From Maratus speciosus (taxonomy: Eukaryota > Arthropoda > Arachnida > Araneae > Salticidae), in the NCBI GenBank assembly GCA_963932465.1, contig OZ010792.1, positions 3,472,001 through 3,536,000 of the forward strand: a DNA stretch of 64,000 bases. Direction: 5' to 3'. The translations under genes and the position numbers were made by a program. This document shows positions 31,870-43,336 of this stretch, one piece after another. A model generated the notes under the pieces. That model searched no databases and had not been told where the DNA came from. It saw only the letters and a program-made list of their open reading frames with translations. How positions within the stretch are numbered: the stretch's first letter is position 1; every line of letters starts with the position of its first letter.

Positions 31870-32419
31870 TTTGTTTCATAAAATAATGTAAATTAACTTG
31901 TGACAAAATTACCCCATTTGGTAATGATTGTCTAGAGTAATTTTTTTTTCTAATATCAAGTGAAGTTAAATTGTTTTACAGATACATTGCACGATATTTT
32001 AATTTTTTCTTTATTTTGTTACTAGCTAACTTGCCCGGCGTTGCCCGGGTACGTAAAAAAAACAGCACGAATTGCGAAAAACATCTGAAAATCACAATAA
32101 GATATCCCGAAAAAATTTTAAATCGCTGCACAAATTTCAAAAAGAGAAAAAAAAATTATATATTGTGCTCGAAGATTGAAAGTTGATTCAACTTCTATCA
32201 ATATTGATTCAACGTCTTTCACTAATGTGGAAAAATGGTAGAAAATCGCTAAAATACACTAAAAATCACATACAAAATACCCGAAAATTCGAAAATTGTT
32301 ATACGAAATCCGAATAAACTTTATTGAAATGAAGGTAGAAATTACTTTAGTATTATAGGTCAAAAATGGAATGTCAAAAAATTGCAGCAGATCGCGAAGA
32401 AACGTAAATATCGAATTAA

Positions 32420-32558
32420 AAATCATCTGATGATGTAACAAACACGTGTAAAGTGTTTAATGTCAAGTAAATTTGACATTTACGATCACCCATTATTGGC
32501 ATTTAATCTTATAGTTTGGCGATATTTTTTTTGGTCTACGGGATAATCAGGTAGAACC
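32420..32558 (-). mobile_element. Partial copy of the 295-bp MITE (one end)
   Basis: Matches the part of copy 3 from about 43940 to 44074: ATCA-TTGATGACGTAA, TTTACGATCA-CCATTATTGG, CATTTAATCTTATAGTTTGG, TTTTTTGGTCTACGGGATAA ending GTAGAACC. The other half is missing. Confidence 0.7.
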
Positions 32559-34200
32559 ACAAATTATTTCTGTTCTTATTTAAAAGTAGATAAATAGCTC
32601 TTCTTTATATAAATAAATAAAATAAATATTGAAAAAAGAATGCTTATATGTACATGAAAAGTAAATAGTTTGCCAGTAAATATACGTAAAATTCACTTCA
32701 CTCGCCAAGGCCATTTTCTCTAATTCACCAAAGCCCATATATTAAAAATATACCAAATACTCTTCAATCTGTTGCCTGATAGTAAGTAATCACAATAATG
32801 TAAATAACTATTAGGCATTGATACCTACCGGGTTTGGCGCGATTTTTTTTCACGCCAATTTGGTGAAAACATCGTTTTCGAATACCAGTTACATATATAT
32901 ATTTAAATTATTTTCTATTATTTTAAATGGAAATAGCAATAAATAATAAATAGTTTAATTAATGTCTATAGAACAAAACAGTTTATATAACTGTAAAAAA
33001 GAAAATAAAAGTAAATAAACAATTTATTAATAAATAAACAACAATAGCCGAGTTACCATGTCAGGCAAAATAACGCCATTTTGGAGCCCATTATGTACCA
33101 TGGAGCGTATATGACATCTGTGCCAACAAAACTTTCAATAATATAGTAAATATGTCATTTGGGGTGGCTTGATTATCGAAGATTATAAAATATGTGTGTA
33201 TATGGCACATTTTTACGCTAAAATTTAAATACTTGACTACATAGTTATAATTTTAACTCTTTTTTATATAATTTACATTTGAATATAAAGATTTACTCCA
33301 AAATGTTCTTCTATACTTAAAAAAAAAAATTATTGCGACCTTCGCCTGGCTTATTTCACGCTTCCACCTTTGTGTCTTAAAATTGCATTGTTTGGCGACC
33401 AAGGTAATAATTAAATAGCATGTAACTCACAAATAAAGCCTTTCTCCTGTAAGACATACGATGGGAAAATTACATAAAAATGATAATTAAATTGAATAAA
33501 ACAAAAAGAAGGACTAAAAGACTGTTACTTAAATTTTATTTCTTCAAGTTTTTTCAGGCACATTTTTATTAACCTGGCGAAGCGAAAAATCGCCAAATAA
33601 TGTATCAATTGCTTCTTTCATACTAATTTATTTTTTAAGTTTTATAAACATTCCTTTCATATTTAAATTAAATATTTTCATTAAAAAGGTTTTTGATTCT
33701 TTTTTTTTAAATTAAACAAATAACAGTTATTTTCTTTTAATTTGCGAGTTGTTTACATTATTTTCTAACGGATATAGCCATTTCAATTCATTTATCAAAT
33801 ATAATTTTCGCCGAAAAATAACCACTGGCAACCCTTTCGTCGAAAATATCAATAAAATACAATAATCTAAGCATTGTATCATATTACTTTTATTCACAAT
33901 TTAATTTACTTGGATTCCCTTAAATATAATTAATATAATCCCTTAAGTTAATATTAGTTTTTGTTGCTTTAAAATATTTCAATTTGTTGATTTTCTGTAA
34001 GCAAGTAATCCATACTGGTTTACAATGGGAGTCTATGGGAATTTGGCGAAATATTAGAGATATCGCCAAGTTGGCTTCACTTTTGGCGACTCATTTTGGT
34101 CACCAAATTTGGCGATATACCGCCAAGTTGGCGCCAAACTTGGCGGCGTTTGGCGACAGAACTGTGTTTCTCTACGGTAACTTCCTTATAGGTATGGAAA
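32559..34200 (+). repeat. TTGGCG-rich dispersed repeat, copy B
   Basis: Part 32820-33065 aligns with 2240-2820, and 34010-34180 aligns with the reverse complement of 42935-43090. It contains the near-perfect palindrome CCGCCAAGTTGGCGCC followed by AAACTTGGCGG (34110-34146) and many single TTGGCG/CGCCAA words. No transposase trace found. Confidence 0.6.
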
Positions 34201-34599
34201 TGCATTAAATGCAGTTCAATAATTGCATAAAAAATTCGCTAAAAATTCAAAAATCGCTGCACGAATTCCGAATAAACTTTTTTGAAAAGAGAACAAAATC
34301 TACTATATTGGGTTAAAAGAAAGAAACCATATTCTTCTCATTTATATGGAAAAATCGCCTCGAAACTTGAAAAAAGTGCTAAAAATCGCATAAAAAATCT
34401 AATCAAAAAATCGAAAATCGGGCTTCGAGGTGCTAAACTTCATATATAGACGTACCTTTTCCCCAAATTTTGTAGCTCTACGTGCAGTGGTCTCTTCAGA
34501 ACACCGTCGACACACTCACTCACACACAAACTTCTTTCTTTATTATTATAGAAGATTCATCGATTCCGTTGCATTTGGATTTGACATCTACAATACTTT

Positions 34600-36030
34600 G
34601 AGTCGTTAAGAATTTCTAATTTGTGCTTATATTTTTTTAAAAACTCTATTTATTTGTTTGTAATGAAACTTTCATAATTAAAATTTTGTTTCTTTCCGTC
34701 TCATTCTAACTTACAGAAACAAAATAGTACCATCCAAGGATTCAAGTGATGAACTTTCTCTAATGGTCTCATTTTCTTTCTGCTATGGAAGTCCGCAGAC
34801 GATAAATGAGAATATCATTATTAGATGTAAATTAGATGTAAACTAATCTTTACTTTAACTAAACTTTATTTACCAATTAGAATAATTCAGTTAAAATTAT
34901 TCTAGTGAGAATATCATTATTCGCGAAATGAAAGAAATGTTAATTATTATGATAATCATAATTTTATTTTCCTATTTTGTTTCATGTAGTTGTACATGTT
35001 TAACAAACTTTTTTTAATTTGTGAACAGACGGAATTGAATATCTTTTCTCATAATTCTACGAGGTTTTTTTTTCAACACTGAAATAAAAAAACAGAGATC
35101 TGTATTTCAGTAAAAATTGCTTTTTTGTGCTTATATATTGAGAGGAGGTGGGGAGGAGGGGGGGGGGATTTATTCGTTTGTAATGAAACTTTCATTACTG
35201 AAATTGCATTCCTTACCTCCGTATTCTATTTGTAAGAAAATAAGTAATATTCATGTGACAATATAAAACTTTCTCTTTTATAATAACATTAGCTTAGGGT
35301 AATTTTTTTACTTCTTTCAATAGTCAGCAGATGATAAATAAGAATCATCGTCTCAATTACTCGTAGAATAAGAGAAGTATTGGTTATGATTATGATAACC
35401 ATCATTTTATTTTATTTTTCTCAAGTAGTTGTATACGAATAAAAAAGATGTAATAATAATCGTGCAATATTTTTTAGGGGGAAAAAAAGACAAGAGTTCT
35501 AACTTTTTACGGCTGCTCTTTTATCTTCACCTAACACTTCATTTATAATGGCTATTTCATAATAATAGAAGCCATCAGTCCATCAGAAGAAAATGAAGTA
35601 ATGGAAATGCCGGAGGCGACACTAAATTCTGAAAAAGCAGAATTCCTGTTCTCTAGTTTTTCTTTTCTTTCTTTCTTTTTGCATCTGCCTTACATTCTAT
35701 TGAGATATTAGGAAATATCCTAAGCAAATAAATATTCTGTTTTCTTCAAAAGCTTACCATGTTTTATTCTTACCATTTCCCGTCTACATCTATTTCTAAA
35801 AGGTCTTTGACAGATTAAAAAAACTTTTTTCATTTATAATAGCATAATCATTTTCTTTCTTCCCTGGAAGTCAGCAGACGATAAATGAGAGCAATCATCT
35901 CAATTACTCGTGGAATAAGAGAAAAGTATTGATTATCATGATAATTATAAATTTATTTTCCTCTTTTTCAGATAGGTGCATACGCATAACAAAGATGTAA
36001 CAATAATCGTGGGATATTCTTATTTTGTGA
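34600..36030 (+). repeat. Three diverged tandem units of about 540 bp
   Basis: The anchor GCAGACGATAAATGAGA (variants) occurs at 34795, 35327 and 35874. Around it are shared TTTCTTTC, CATCTCAATTACTCGT, GAATAAGAGAA, GATTATGATAA, TCATTTTATTTT-CT and AGATGTAA-AATAATCGTG in the same order. Units are strongly diverged, so the duplication is old. No coding frame. Confidence 0.65.
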
Positions 36031-36354
36031 AAGAAACAGAAATGAATCCCTCATACATTCTAAGAGTTTTTTTTTTTCCTTCTTAAATTTGAAACTTGGC
36101 AAATGTAGTGGAAATATTGAAGATGAAGATCAAATGATCAGGTCATGATTTTTCAAAATTTTCACAGATAATTTACGCAGGATTCCCGCCTTTAATAGCA
36201 GTTACTTATTCTGTTTCAGGTGATAATTTTTTTAAAAAAAATAATAATGGGTATGTATATAAATATTGGCCCTTCTATTGGAGTTATAGTACATCAAACT
36301 CAAATTCTTTTTTCCATTATTATTTTATACTTTCTCAGAATTTGGATATCATCG

Positions 36355-36862
36355 CACTAATAAAGAAAGACATTTGTCCAAATAACTGAATTCTGAAACA
36401 TTGACAGGGGAACGCGAACGCAAGCCAGATAGAAAAAAAGAAAAAAAAAAAAAAAAAAAAAAAAAAACTTGCATTTAAAGCAATCGATAATGGGTTAGCT
36501 GCTAACGCATTATATCGTGAGGGGATGCGGGGGGGGTAAATCTCCGAAACCAACAAATGTAATGCATAATTTTGTAATACTAATGCATAATTTATCGGAA
36601 ATTTGTGAGTTTTTCTTCTTTTATGTTCCACGTTGTCTCTGTTAAAGGCTAAACTGCTTTTCGGTAGCAATGCATTATGAAAGATTCTAATACGAATGAT
36701 ACGTGATGCGAATGTGATTAAATAAATCATAAACAATGCATACATTTTCTTTCAAAGATACTTGCCTATAAAAACTAGCATTTGCAATTCAGCTTATTTG
36801 TCGGTGGATATCGGCTGTTTGTTTTTTTTATAAGGAGCAGTTTTGTTACAAATGTCTTTAAA
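36355..36862 (+). repeat. Duplicated block D, copy 1, with TATA-like motif
   Basis: Aligns with 41071-41574: CGATAATGGGTTAGCTGC, AATGCATAATTTTGTAATAC, CTAAACTGCTTT-CGGTAGCA, CATTCAGCTNATTTGTC, GATATCG-CTGTTT, TTGTTACAAATGTCTT. Near its end TATAAAA (36767-36773) is followed after about 20 bp by ATTCAGCT, which looks like an initiator. This could be a promoter or first-exon remnant, but no downstream open frame with an ATG start supports a gene. A poly-A tract (36441-36467) interrupts this copy. Confidence 0.55.
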
Positions 36863-37163
36863 GTACTTTTACCGATATTTTTATTCTCCTTAATGACACA
36901 GCTGTTTCATTTTTATCAGTCGCTGGAAAAATGTCCTGTCATTTATGCCGAAGCGTCTCGAACATTGGAAGAAAACCTATGGCTGATTAATTTCTGTATG
37001 CTATAATACACCGTGAATAAAAATTAATCTCTAGCAACTTTTGAATCCATATAACAGATTAAATTTCATTTAAATCAGAATTGCAGAAGAGTCCTCCTAA
37101 GCAACTACTATTTTCATATTTTGGGGGAAAGGTCGTTATATCTATAATATGCAAGTATGTGTG
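36863..37163. other. AT-rich, no supported gene
   Basis: The 74-codon frame at 36782-37006 lacks an ATG start (it begins with TTG) and matches no family I recognise. An AATAAA lies at 37014-37019, too weak on its own to call a gene. Confidence 0.4.
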
Positions 37164-38356
37164 CAGTGGCGCAAGCTTATAGGAGCACATGGGGCGCGAG
37201 CCCACCCAATAATTTGATCTCTCCGACGACCCAATTTCAATTGTTTTAATTCGTATTTTTTTCATTTATTTAATGGCGGAAATGAAATTTTGTTTTATTA
37301 ACGTTCTCAAAATAATTTTGTTTGAAAAATAGTAAGTACACCCTAGACTTACAGGAGCACCAAAAACCCCTTTTGCGATTCCGTAGTTAAATTTCTCATA
37401 AAAACAAATTTCCCGCTTATTACCCGACTGCCAAGAAGGGTTATGTGTTTCATGTGTATCTGGGTATATGAATTTCTTTATACCCTCGAAACTTTCCAAC
37501 GGCTGGATGGATTTTAATGAATGAGCTCTCTATCGATTCGTCTTAACCGTCCGATGGCTATATGCAAGGTTTTGTTTTTATAAGTTCAAAATGGCTGCCG
37601 TAAAATACAAAATGGCGGTAGAGACGAGAATTTTTTTTTACGTACCCTATTGAGTGGCCTATCATTGGATAGGTCTTTCAAAATGAAGACGATGTTTCAT
37701 TGACTATTTCACAGTCAGAAGCTCCGTTTAAATAATACATAACCTGGAAGTTGTGTAGGTAGAATCTCTACCTTTACTGCAACTCTAACCGTCATAGACA
37801 TCTATAGGCCTCATCAAAACAGTGTTTATAGATAGGAACTAACAATTAAACACAACTTAAAAGTCACCAATAAAAGTAAATAAAAAAATGTAAATAATAT
37901 AAAAAATAGTTTCACATTGTTGAAAAATAATTGATGAGTTCGCTTTTTACACTGTCGGGTTTTTTGATTTTTTAAATTTAATTTTTACTTGTTTTGCCAT
38001 CTGTTTTGATGTCTTGAATTGATAAAGCACTTAGGTAACTAAAATGTATGCTTTTCTTGACATTTATTTTTTTTTCACTCGTTGGCGATTCTAATGTTAT
38101 TTAAAATAAATATTAATGTATTTGAAAGCAAAAACTTATAAGAATATAATTTAAGAAGATTATAATTAAATTATAATAATTTAAAAATTTGCTTAGGAAA
38201 AAACATAATTTAATTTCGTATTATCATCTTTAGTCATTCGCTCCTCCCCTCTCTCTCTCCACACACATACACACTAAGGGGGCGGGGATATATATGTGTT
38301 ATTTTACTCAAAAATTTTTGCGCCCACCCAATATTCTTGAAAAATTGGCGCTACTG
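37164..38356 (+). mobile_element. hAT-type element, 1.19 kb
   Basis: Left end CAGTGGCGCAAGCTTATAGG, right end AAATTGGCGCTACTG; both ends also hold a GCGCNNNCCCACCCAATA block in opposite orientation. Flanks TATGTGTG (37156-37163) and CATGTGTG (38357-38364) form an 8-bp duplication with one mismatch. Frames inside carry no recognisable transposase motif. A related left end occurs at 63236. Confidence 0.75.
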
Positions 38357-38364
38357 CATGTGTG

Positions 38365-38510
38365 TATATTATAAAGTGCATCTACTTATATACCATCCGT
38401 ATAAGAAAAAAAAATATGTAACATTCGCGTTGAATGTCAAGTAGAGCCAAGAATAAATTAGCTGCTGCGTATTACACCCGGGAAGCGGAAGGGGGAGAGA
38501 GGTGACAGAG
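38365..38510. other. Short unrecognised spacer
   Basis: No feature seen. Confidence 0.4.
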
Positions 38511-38633
38511 CCTGATAACCGCGGGGACAAACTTCCACCAGTACTTTATAATAGAAAATTTTGCTTTATTTAAATAGGGCGAAAAATTCTGTACTAAAAT
38601 ACTGGTGGAAGTTTATTCCTGGCAGTAATCAGG
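38511..38633. mobile_element. Palindromic mini-element, 123 bp
   Basis: Arms CCTGATAACCGCGGGG-ACAAACTTCCACCAGTA and their complement ending GTAATCAGG pair over about 35 bp each side of an AT-rich loop. No clear target duplication. Confidence 0.55.
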
Positions 38634-38955
38634 CCGTGGGAGCAGAGCCCGTCTAGCAAGTTTCTGTTCCCAGGGCATTTTAAATTTTTCGTAAAATTGG
38701 TATTCGCCTCTCCTTTGAGCTAATTTCCAGGTAGATAACGCCTGTTTTGAAATTTTTTTTTTTTTATACGGTGATGCTAAAGAGTGATTTGTTAACATTA
38801 ACCACACCGGGAATTTTACTCAAGTTTTATAAAAAATATTTCACACCAGAATTTTTATTTGAAACTATTTAAATTTTTTAAAATTTATTTCTGTATAATT
38901 TACATTTTATTTGGTAACGATCAAACGAGTGTTTGTTGGTATAGTTGATCTTTAA
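38634..38955. other. AT-rich, nothing recognised
   Basis: A 64-codon minus-strand frame overlaps it but shows no recognisable domain. Confidence 0.4.
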
Positions 38956-39062
38956 GCGCCGCCCTTTGAATACTAGGCCTGAGCGCTGGCACAAAAATGG
39001 CCGACTTCCGAAGGCGGATTTTTCCATTTTTGTGCTCAGGCCTTGTATGCAGGGGGCGGTGC
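38956..39062. mobile_element. GC-rich palindromic mini-element, 107 bp
   Basis: Arms GCGCCGCCC...TAGGCCTGAGCGCTGGCACA and its complement (TGTGCTCAGGCCTTG...GGGGCGGTGC) surround a centre CTTCCGAAG. The frames read from both strands here are palindrome artefacts. Confidence 0.6.
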
Positions 39063-39171
39063 TTTGAGCTAAGCTGATGTAATATCTTAGGTGGCGAAAA
39101 AGACAGGCTACCGCGGTGCATCCCAAATGTCTTTTTTTACAGACCGCTAGAGTGACGTGATGGCTCTTTTC

Positions 39172-39331
39172 CAGTGGTGGAAAATTGGCGCAGAGGAGGA
39201 GCCTATTGACACCACTAAATTTTAGTAGAATTTTTCGTCTTATCTAATGACAGTTTTTATTAAGATGAAGAATACCATAAAATATTAGTGGTGTCAATAG
39301 GCTCCTCCTCTGCGCCAATTTTCCACCACTG
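39172..39331 (+). mobile_element. hAT-type MITE, 160 bp, nearly perfect TIRs of about 50 bp
   Basis: Ends CAGTGGTGGAAAATTGGCGC are perfectly inverted and matching continues through GGAGGAGCCTATTGACACCA. Flanked by a perfect 8-bp duplication CTCTTTTC (39164-39171 and 39332-39339). Its ends and flanks are so well preserved that it looks recent. Confidence 0.95.
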
Positions 39332-39462
39332 CTCTTTTCGCACACCTTCTTTGGTGCATTCGAGGTTCAGTTTGATAAGAAAGTATTTTGTTGAATTTTT
39401 TCAAATATTTAATTATTTTTGTCCCTACTGAATGTTAAAATTCTTTTAAAGGAAATTTCATG

Positions 39463-39465
<3 letters not shown>

Positions 39466-39496
<31 letters not shown>
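39466..39496 (+). repeat. Poly-T tract, 31 bp
   Basis: Uninterrupted T run a short distance upstream of the next hAT element. Confidence 0.95.
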
Positions 39497-39500
<4 letters not shown>

Positions 39501-39528
39501 ACCGTCTGTTTATAATAGATTTATATAT

Positions 39529-40493
39529 TAGGGATGTAACGAATATTCGGCCACTATTCGGTATTCGGCCTATTCGGCCCTTTTGCCGAATATTCGGCCG
39601 GCCGAATATTGAACAGATATTCGGCCGAATACCTGTGGCCGAATAGTGGGACATTTGACCGAATACCTGTAGCCGAATAGTGGCATATTTGGCCGAATAT
39701 TTTAAGATATTTGGTTAGATATGTTCCAGAAAATCAAAACGAAATATGATTTTAAATATTTTCGACAAACAATATTAAAAAATTATACCTAAATACATTA
39801 ATTATTATAAGAAAAAGATCTCATTCTGAAATATGGGGTGGAGGAAGTATTATGAGGGGCTTGTTAATTGTGAGAGAAAAAAAAGAGAAAAGTATATCTT
39901 GGTAGCAGAAAAGACTATATAATATTTTAATGGAATGAATAATTATATTTTAAGAAAATAACCTTTTTTTTTTTTTTTGACATACAGAGTGTAAATTTAC
40001 TAAGTTTAAGTTGCATGAAAAAGCATATAAAAAGACAGAGGACACATGCAAGTTCTTACTTTTAGGGGGTGAAAGGATTTTACTAAAATAAAAAGTTTCA
40101 TTTTTACAGAGGTAATGAGTTCTATTTTAGATAGTATATATATATAAATTACTAGAACTAGCTATGGATTAAATAAAAAATTATGAATTAAATTATTATT
40201 TACATTTTTAAAAGTCATATGTTATCTTTAAAGTATTTTTTAAGACATTTAAAGTATAACAAAAAATACATTCAGCTGTTATGATTTTTGAAAACTCAAA
40301 CAAAAAATTAATTTCAATTAGTCCTTAATTTAATTTTTTATTTTAAAATTGAAAAAAAAATTAAACAATTAAAATAAAAGTCATTTATATTAAAGTCAGT
40401 ATTCGGCCGCCGAATATTCGGTATTCGGCCTAAAACTTGGCCGAATATTCGGTATTCGGCTATTCGGCCAAATCACTATTCGTTACATCACTA
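39529..40493 (+). mobile_element. hAT-type element, 965 bp, ATTCGGCC motif arrays
   Basis: Ends TAGGGATGTAACGAATATTC and, inverted, TAGTGATGTAACGAATAGTG. Perfect 8-bp duplication TTATATAT (39521-39528 and 40494-40501). The first 180 bp and last 90 bp carry many TATTCGGCC/GGCCGAATA words in both orientations, probably transposase binding sites. The centre is AT-rich and non-coding. Confidence 0.9.
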
Positions 40494-40501
40494 TTATATA
40501 T

Positions 40502-41070
40502 CATGCAAAATGTTTTCCTTCACTGTATTTAGAAAGCTAAATATTTTGAAGGATATTTTCTCAAGTATTTTTGCTGCTGAAAATTAACCGTGCGCCGATG
40601 AAATCATAATTTATCTTTTATTTTATAAGAATTGAGATAACACATAAAACAATATTGTTATTTGCTAATTAATCTAAGTATTGTTGTAAGTAATTTACAT
40701 AGTTTTTAAAAACCGATTTAAAAGGTGAGTTTTAATGTACCAATCCCTTTTAATTTACGTATAATTGTTACATAAATTTTCTAATTTAATTTCAAATACT
40801 AAGGAGTTAAATTTCATTATTGAGACATACAAGGTATTTTCACACATAGACAAATCAAAAAAATTTTTTCACTGTTTTTTTTTTTTTTTTAACTCTTAGA
40901 ATTTGAAAATCATCGGAATGTTATAGCTGCCAACTGCTACGATTTTTGTACACCACATTTAAAAGGAGATATCCTCCCTTCATTTCATCGCAGATAACTT
41001 CGATTAAATAAGTCAAAAGTTTTCTACTCTTAAAAAGTAATGGCAAAAATTCGTAGTCACTGGCAGCTGT
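40502..41070. other. AT-rich, nothing recognised
   Basis: No repeat, terminus or coding trace seen; T run of 16 near 40874. Confidence 0.4.
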
Positions 41071-41574
41071 GGAATAATAAAGACAGACATTTATTCAAAT
41101 AACAAAATCTAGAAACATTCACAGTTGAAAGCGAAAGCGAGTTGTAGATAAAAACTTAGATTCCAAGCAGTCGTCGATAATGGGTTAGCTGCAACGCATT
41201 TCATCCAGAGGAGGGTTGGGAGAGGGGATGGACTAACAGCTACAATGCATAATTTTGTAATACTATATTAATGCATAAAGATATTGAAATTAGTTTTATT
41301 TCTTGTTCGTCTCTTTTTCTCTCTCTCTCTCTGTTAATGACTAAACTGCTTTCGGTAGCACTGCATTATCAAAGGTTCTGACACGAATATGTGATTAAAA
41401 GCATGCATAAAATTTTCTCTGAGGGGAAAGAAAAATCTTTCAAAAGCGTTTGCCGATCAAAAATTGGTATTCTGTTCGCCATTCAGCTAATTTGTCAGTA
41501 GATATCGCCTGTTTTGAATACCGTTTGTTTTTTATACCTCTTTCTAAGAAGCGTTTTTGTTACAAATGTCTTGT
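41071..41574 (+). repeat. Duplicated block D, copy 2
   Basis: Same order of blocks as 36355-36862, 4.7 kb downstream in direct orientation. It lacks the poly-A tract and the TATAAAA motif (GATCAAAAAT instead) but keeps CCATTCAGCTAATTTGTC. It has a CT microsatellite at 41318-41333. Confidence 0.6.
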
Positions 41575-41869
41575 TTGATTGACAGGAAAGTTTTCGACTG
41601 AAAGAAATTCTGGAAAATACTTAATCATAAACTTAATGCATAAGCATAGCTGATAATCTTCCGGTTTCATTTTATTTTCCCCAAATCAAATAAACATATT
41701 TCGAGCAAGGCAATGTATTTAATAGAATGTGCCCCCCCCCCTCTACGTAGTACTTATTTAATTAAATTTGTAAAGTTTCTGGCTCGAAATATATTTAACT
41801 TGGGGGGAAAAAAAGATTGTTGGCAGCTATATTAATGTAGTATTTTTTTATTTACACTTTTTTATTTTA
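41575..41869. other. AT-rich, nothing recognised
   Basis: Only a C run near 41732 was noted. Confidence 0.4.
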
Positions 41870-42934
41870 TTTATTTAGCTGACCCACTCGGTGTTGACCG
41901 GGCCTCGGTTTTGTCTGAAATTGAAATACGTGCCCGCTCACTATTGAAGGCCCTTGAAAAGTTTAATCTTCGGTCAAGCCTTCAAATGATATCAAATCTA
42001 ACTGTAGGTTAATAAGGAGCTGAGTTAGAAATTTGCATCCCGGGGGAGGCAAATTGGGGTGAGGGGGAAGAAAGATTCATCCTATGAAAGAGTGATCTGG
42101 GGGCTTTTCTATGACATATCACACGAGGGATTCTGAAAAAGTTTGAAAATCCCCCCTCCCCACCCCCATGGGTCCCCTCTCGCTCCCCCGGAATTTATCC
42201 ATCCCACTCTTTGAAATTTTTATATTTTATTAAATAATATTTTTCGGAAATCTCCATCAGAAAACAACATCCTAAAGGATATTTATTTTAGAAACGCTAC
42301 GGTTTAAAGAAAGAATTTCGCTCCCCCTACCTCTCTCGCTCGAAATTCAACTCTTCCACCTTCTTTAAAATTTTCAAGAGTTATCAAATATCTCAAATGT
42401 TAAAATCAATTCAAAAAATCGGACGTAAAATAATAATTAGTGGACAAACTCTTTTGTACAAAACTACGGTTTTGAAAATTTCTTCGCGCGCCCACCTCCT
42501 TCCTCCGAAATTGAACTCCGCCTCTTTCATTAAAATTTTTAAGCGTTATCGAATATCTGAAGTTTTAAAATCAAGTCAAAAAATCGCAAGTAAAATAAAG
42601 ATAATTAGTGGAGGAAACTTAGATTTATCGCCGTTGGCAAGTCTTTCTTTTTACCGACTTCAAAAAGGAGGAGGTTATCAATTCGACGCGTATGTATGTT
42701 TTTTTTTTTTTATGTATGTTCACCGATTGCTCCGGAACTTTTTGTCCGATTTATCTGATTTTTGTTTTAATTGAAAGGGGATACTCTCGAATTGGTACCA
42801 CTTTCGTTTCATTGAAATTGGTTGAGTAGTTTTTTAGTAATTCAACAAAAACCAATAAAATGAAGGATTTCACCCAAATTATCTTTCATTGTTGTAACCG
42901 GTTTCTCAATCATAAGCATAAAACTATGTATTCA

Positions 42935-43304
42935 TATACGTTAGCGCCAAGTTGTCGCAAAACTTGGCGCAGTTACGTTAATTATCGCCAAATTTGGCGA
43001 CCGAAATAAGTCGCCATAAATGAAGCCAATTTGGCTGTAACTGACTAATTTGGCGTATTCCCATTCAAATTCAGTAATGGATCTTCCCCAATCTGTTTCT
43101 TCGCATTTTCTAATCGACAGTCATATTTAAAATTCTCAATTGGCAATCGCATTCAAAATAGTAATTTAATATACATTAATTAAATATACACCATTATTTC
43201 AAATGCTAAATAATACAGAAGCAAACTAACTTAATACAAAACAATAATTTAGTATACAATAGTTTAATTTAATTAAACACATAACATCAGACTGGCGGCA
43301 CATA

Positions 43305-43336
<32 letters not shown>
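42935..43336 (-). repeat. TTGGCG-rich dispersed repeat, copy C
   Basis: 42935-43090 aligns with the reverse complement of 34010-34180 (GCGCCAAGTTG, CAAAACTTGGCG, TATCGCCAAATTTGG, AGTCGCCA, TGAAGCCAA, TTTGGCG, TTCCCAT). An (AT)n microsatellite lies at 43307-43330, just before a MITE. Confidence 0.6.

Larger units (their letters stand above)
32023..34550 (+). repeat. Host repeat H, copy 1, split by the TTGGCG element
   Basis: The left end ACTAGCTAACTTGCCCGGCG followed by TTGCCCGGGTA, and the right end with CACTCACTCACACACAAAC ... TTATTATTATAGAAG, are a pair that I associate with a dispersed repeat common in arthropod genomes; I cannot assign its class with certainty. The outer parts (32040-32420 and 34200-34450) share a degenerate AAAAATCGCT/CGCTGCAC-AATT vocabulary. 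Between them lies the foreign TTGGCG element. Confidence 0.45.

Noticed and set aside
32023..32060. Retroviral or LTR end
   Set aside because: ACTAGCTAACTTGCCCGG is a known type of dispersed-repeat end, but no LTR pair, primer-binding site or polymerase frame is present.
36335..36745. 136-codon minus-strand frame
   Set aside because: A long phenylalanine run comes from the poly-A tract at 36441-36467, and the same sequence is part of a duplicated non-coding block whose other copy does not keep the frame.
36767..37019. Small gene with TATAAAA, open frame and AATAAA
   Set aside because: The frame starts with TTG rather than ATG, the TATA motif is lost in the duplicate copy, and the product matches nothing I recognise.
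42397..42774. 125-codon plus-strand frame
   Set aside because: It spans a 168-bp tandem unit and then a different repeat with a T run; the reading reflects repeat structure.
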